From contig CANCCF010000080.1 of the NCBI GenBank assembly GCA_947374485.1, forward strand, positions 1 through 15,603: a DNA stretch of 15,603 nt. Reading direction: 5' to 3'. This stretch comes from Comamonadaceae bacterium (lineage in GTDB: Bacteria; Pseudomonadota; Gammaproteobacteria; Burkholderiales; Burkholderiaceae_C). Shown here piece by piece: positions 15,027 through 15,603 of this stretch. The stretch's first letter is position 1; the number at the start of each line of letters is the position of its first letter. The notes beneath the pieces were generated by a model. It was not told where the DNA came from and made no database searches. It saw only the letters and a program-made list of their open reading frames with translations. The position numbers were made by a program, and so were the translations under genes.

Positions 15027-15603
15027 ATGGCTTTTTTCTTAGAGACTTTGCTGGGCGGCCTGATGGCCGGCATGCTGTATTCGCTGGTGGCGCTGGGCTT
15101 TGTGCTGATCTACAAGGCCTCGGGCGTCTTCAACTTTGCGCAGGGCGCCATGGTGCTGTTTGCAGCCTTGGCGATGGCGCGCTTCTCGGAGTGGATTCCA
15201 CTCTTGGGCATCACGAATTTCTTCCTCGTCAACGCGCTGGCTTTTGTCGGCGCCGGCGTCGTGATGTTTGGGGTGGCCTGGATCATCGAGCGCCTGGTGC
15301 TGCGCCATCTGGTCAACCAGGAAGGCACCACGCTCTTGATGGCCACCCTGGGCATTACCTACTTCCTGGAAGGCCTGGGCCAGTCGCTGTTTGGCAGCAG
15401 CATCTACAAGATCGACATCGGCATGCCCAAGGACCCGGTGATGATTCTGGAGAGCACTTTTCAAGGCGGCATCCTGATCAACAAGGAGGACTTTTACGCT
15501 GCCATCATCGCCGCCGCACTGGTGGCCCTGCTCAGTGTCTTTTTCCAGAAGACCTCCACCGGGCGCGCCCTGCGCGCCGTGGCCGATGACCACCAGGCCG
15601 CCC
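15027..15603 (+). CDS. livH: LivH-type ABC transporter permease, N-terminal part
   Basis: Inner-membrane permease of the same importer; 192 codons are present and the gene runs off the window. It starts 11 bp after the livG stop with AAGGAT upstream. The first helix motif GLMAGMLYSLVALGFVLIYKAS (in part, residues 11-32) and VFNFAQGAM (34-42) are diagnostic of LivH. Further helices lie at about 68-88, 102-122 and 156-174. The cytoplasmic coupling loop TSTGRALRAVADD (176-188) matches the LivH/LivM ATPase-docking motif. A LivM partner, LivF ATPase and LivK-type binding protein are expected downstream, outside the window. Confidence 0.93.
   Translation, partial: MAFFLETLLGGLMAGMLYSLVALGFVLIYKASGVFNFAQGAMVLFAALAMARFSEWIPLLGITNFFLVNALAFVGAGVVMFGVAWIIERLVLRHLVNQEGTTLLMATLGITYFLEGLGQSLFGSSIYKIDIGMPKDPVMILESTFQGGILINKEDFYAAIIAAALVALLSVFFQKTSTGRALRAVADDHQAA

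Overview
The window looks like chromosomal DNA of a GC-rich betaproteobacterium, most likely Burkholderiales and probably Comamonadaceae (Rhodoferax/Acidovorax-like). This rests on strong G/C third-position bias, the protein style, and the acyl-CoA ligase/Liv-type ABC cluster. The assignment is an inference; there is no rRNA or other marker. I see no tRNA, insertion sequence, phage, CRISPR or plasmid features. Most of the window is ordinary, well-packed chromosome.

Layout. (1) Positions 1-1347, + strand: the 3' end of a trimeric autotransporter (YadA type), with TGN repeats, a neck and a beta-barrel anchor; its start lies outside the window. (2) 1358-6885, - strand: a complete five-gene oligopeptide ABC importer operon, oppA-oppB-oppC-oppD-oppF, facing the autotransporter; the two convergent stop codons share one small palindrome. 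(3) 7006-9151, - strand: htpG (Hsp90) with a clear rho-independent terminator downstream and a good sigma-32 heat-shock promoter match upstream. Divergent from it is a probable 85-codon hypothetical gene (9175-9432, +). (4) 9468-12123, - strand: four genes, in transcription order two Crp/Fnr-family regulators, a two-helix DUF2892 membrane protein and an RluF-like pseudouridine synthase. A perfect TGTGA-N6-TCACA site and a 9-bp hairpin lie between the second regulator and the DUF2892 gene. (5) 12287-15603, + strand: an AMP-forming acyl-CoA ligase, a LivG-type ATPase overlapping it by 4 bp, and a LivH-type permease that runs off the window.

How the genes relate. The opp operon imports peptides. 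The ligase-livG-livH group looks like an uptake-and-activation system in which a Liv-type importer brings in a carboxylate that the ligase converts to its CoA ester; the substrate is not readable from sequence. The upstream Crp/Fnr gene is divergent from the ligase. Between them is an imperfect palindrome centred about 42 bp before a predicted start of ligase transcription, which is where a class II Crp/Fnr activator would sit. The downstream Crp/Fnr protein has CRP-type recognition residues, and the perfect CRP-like site lies next to its own gene, so a local circuit onto the DUF2892 gene is plausible.

The most useful leads are these regulatory sites and the small divergent gene beside htpG. 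I did not find strong evidence for a wholly new system.
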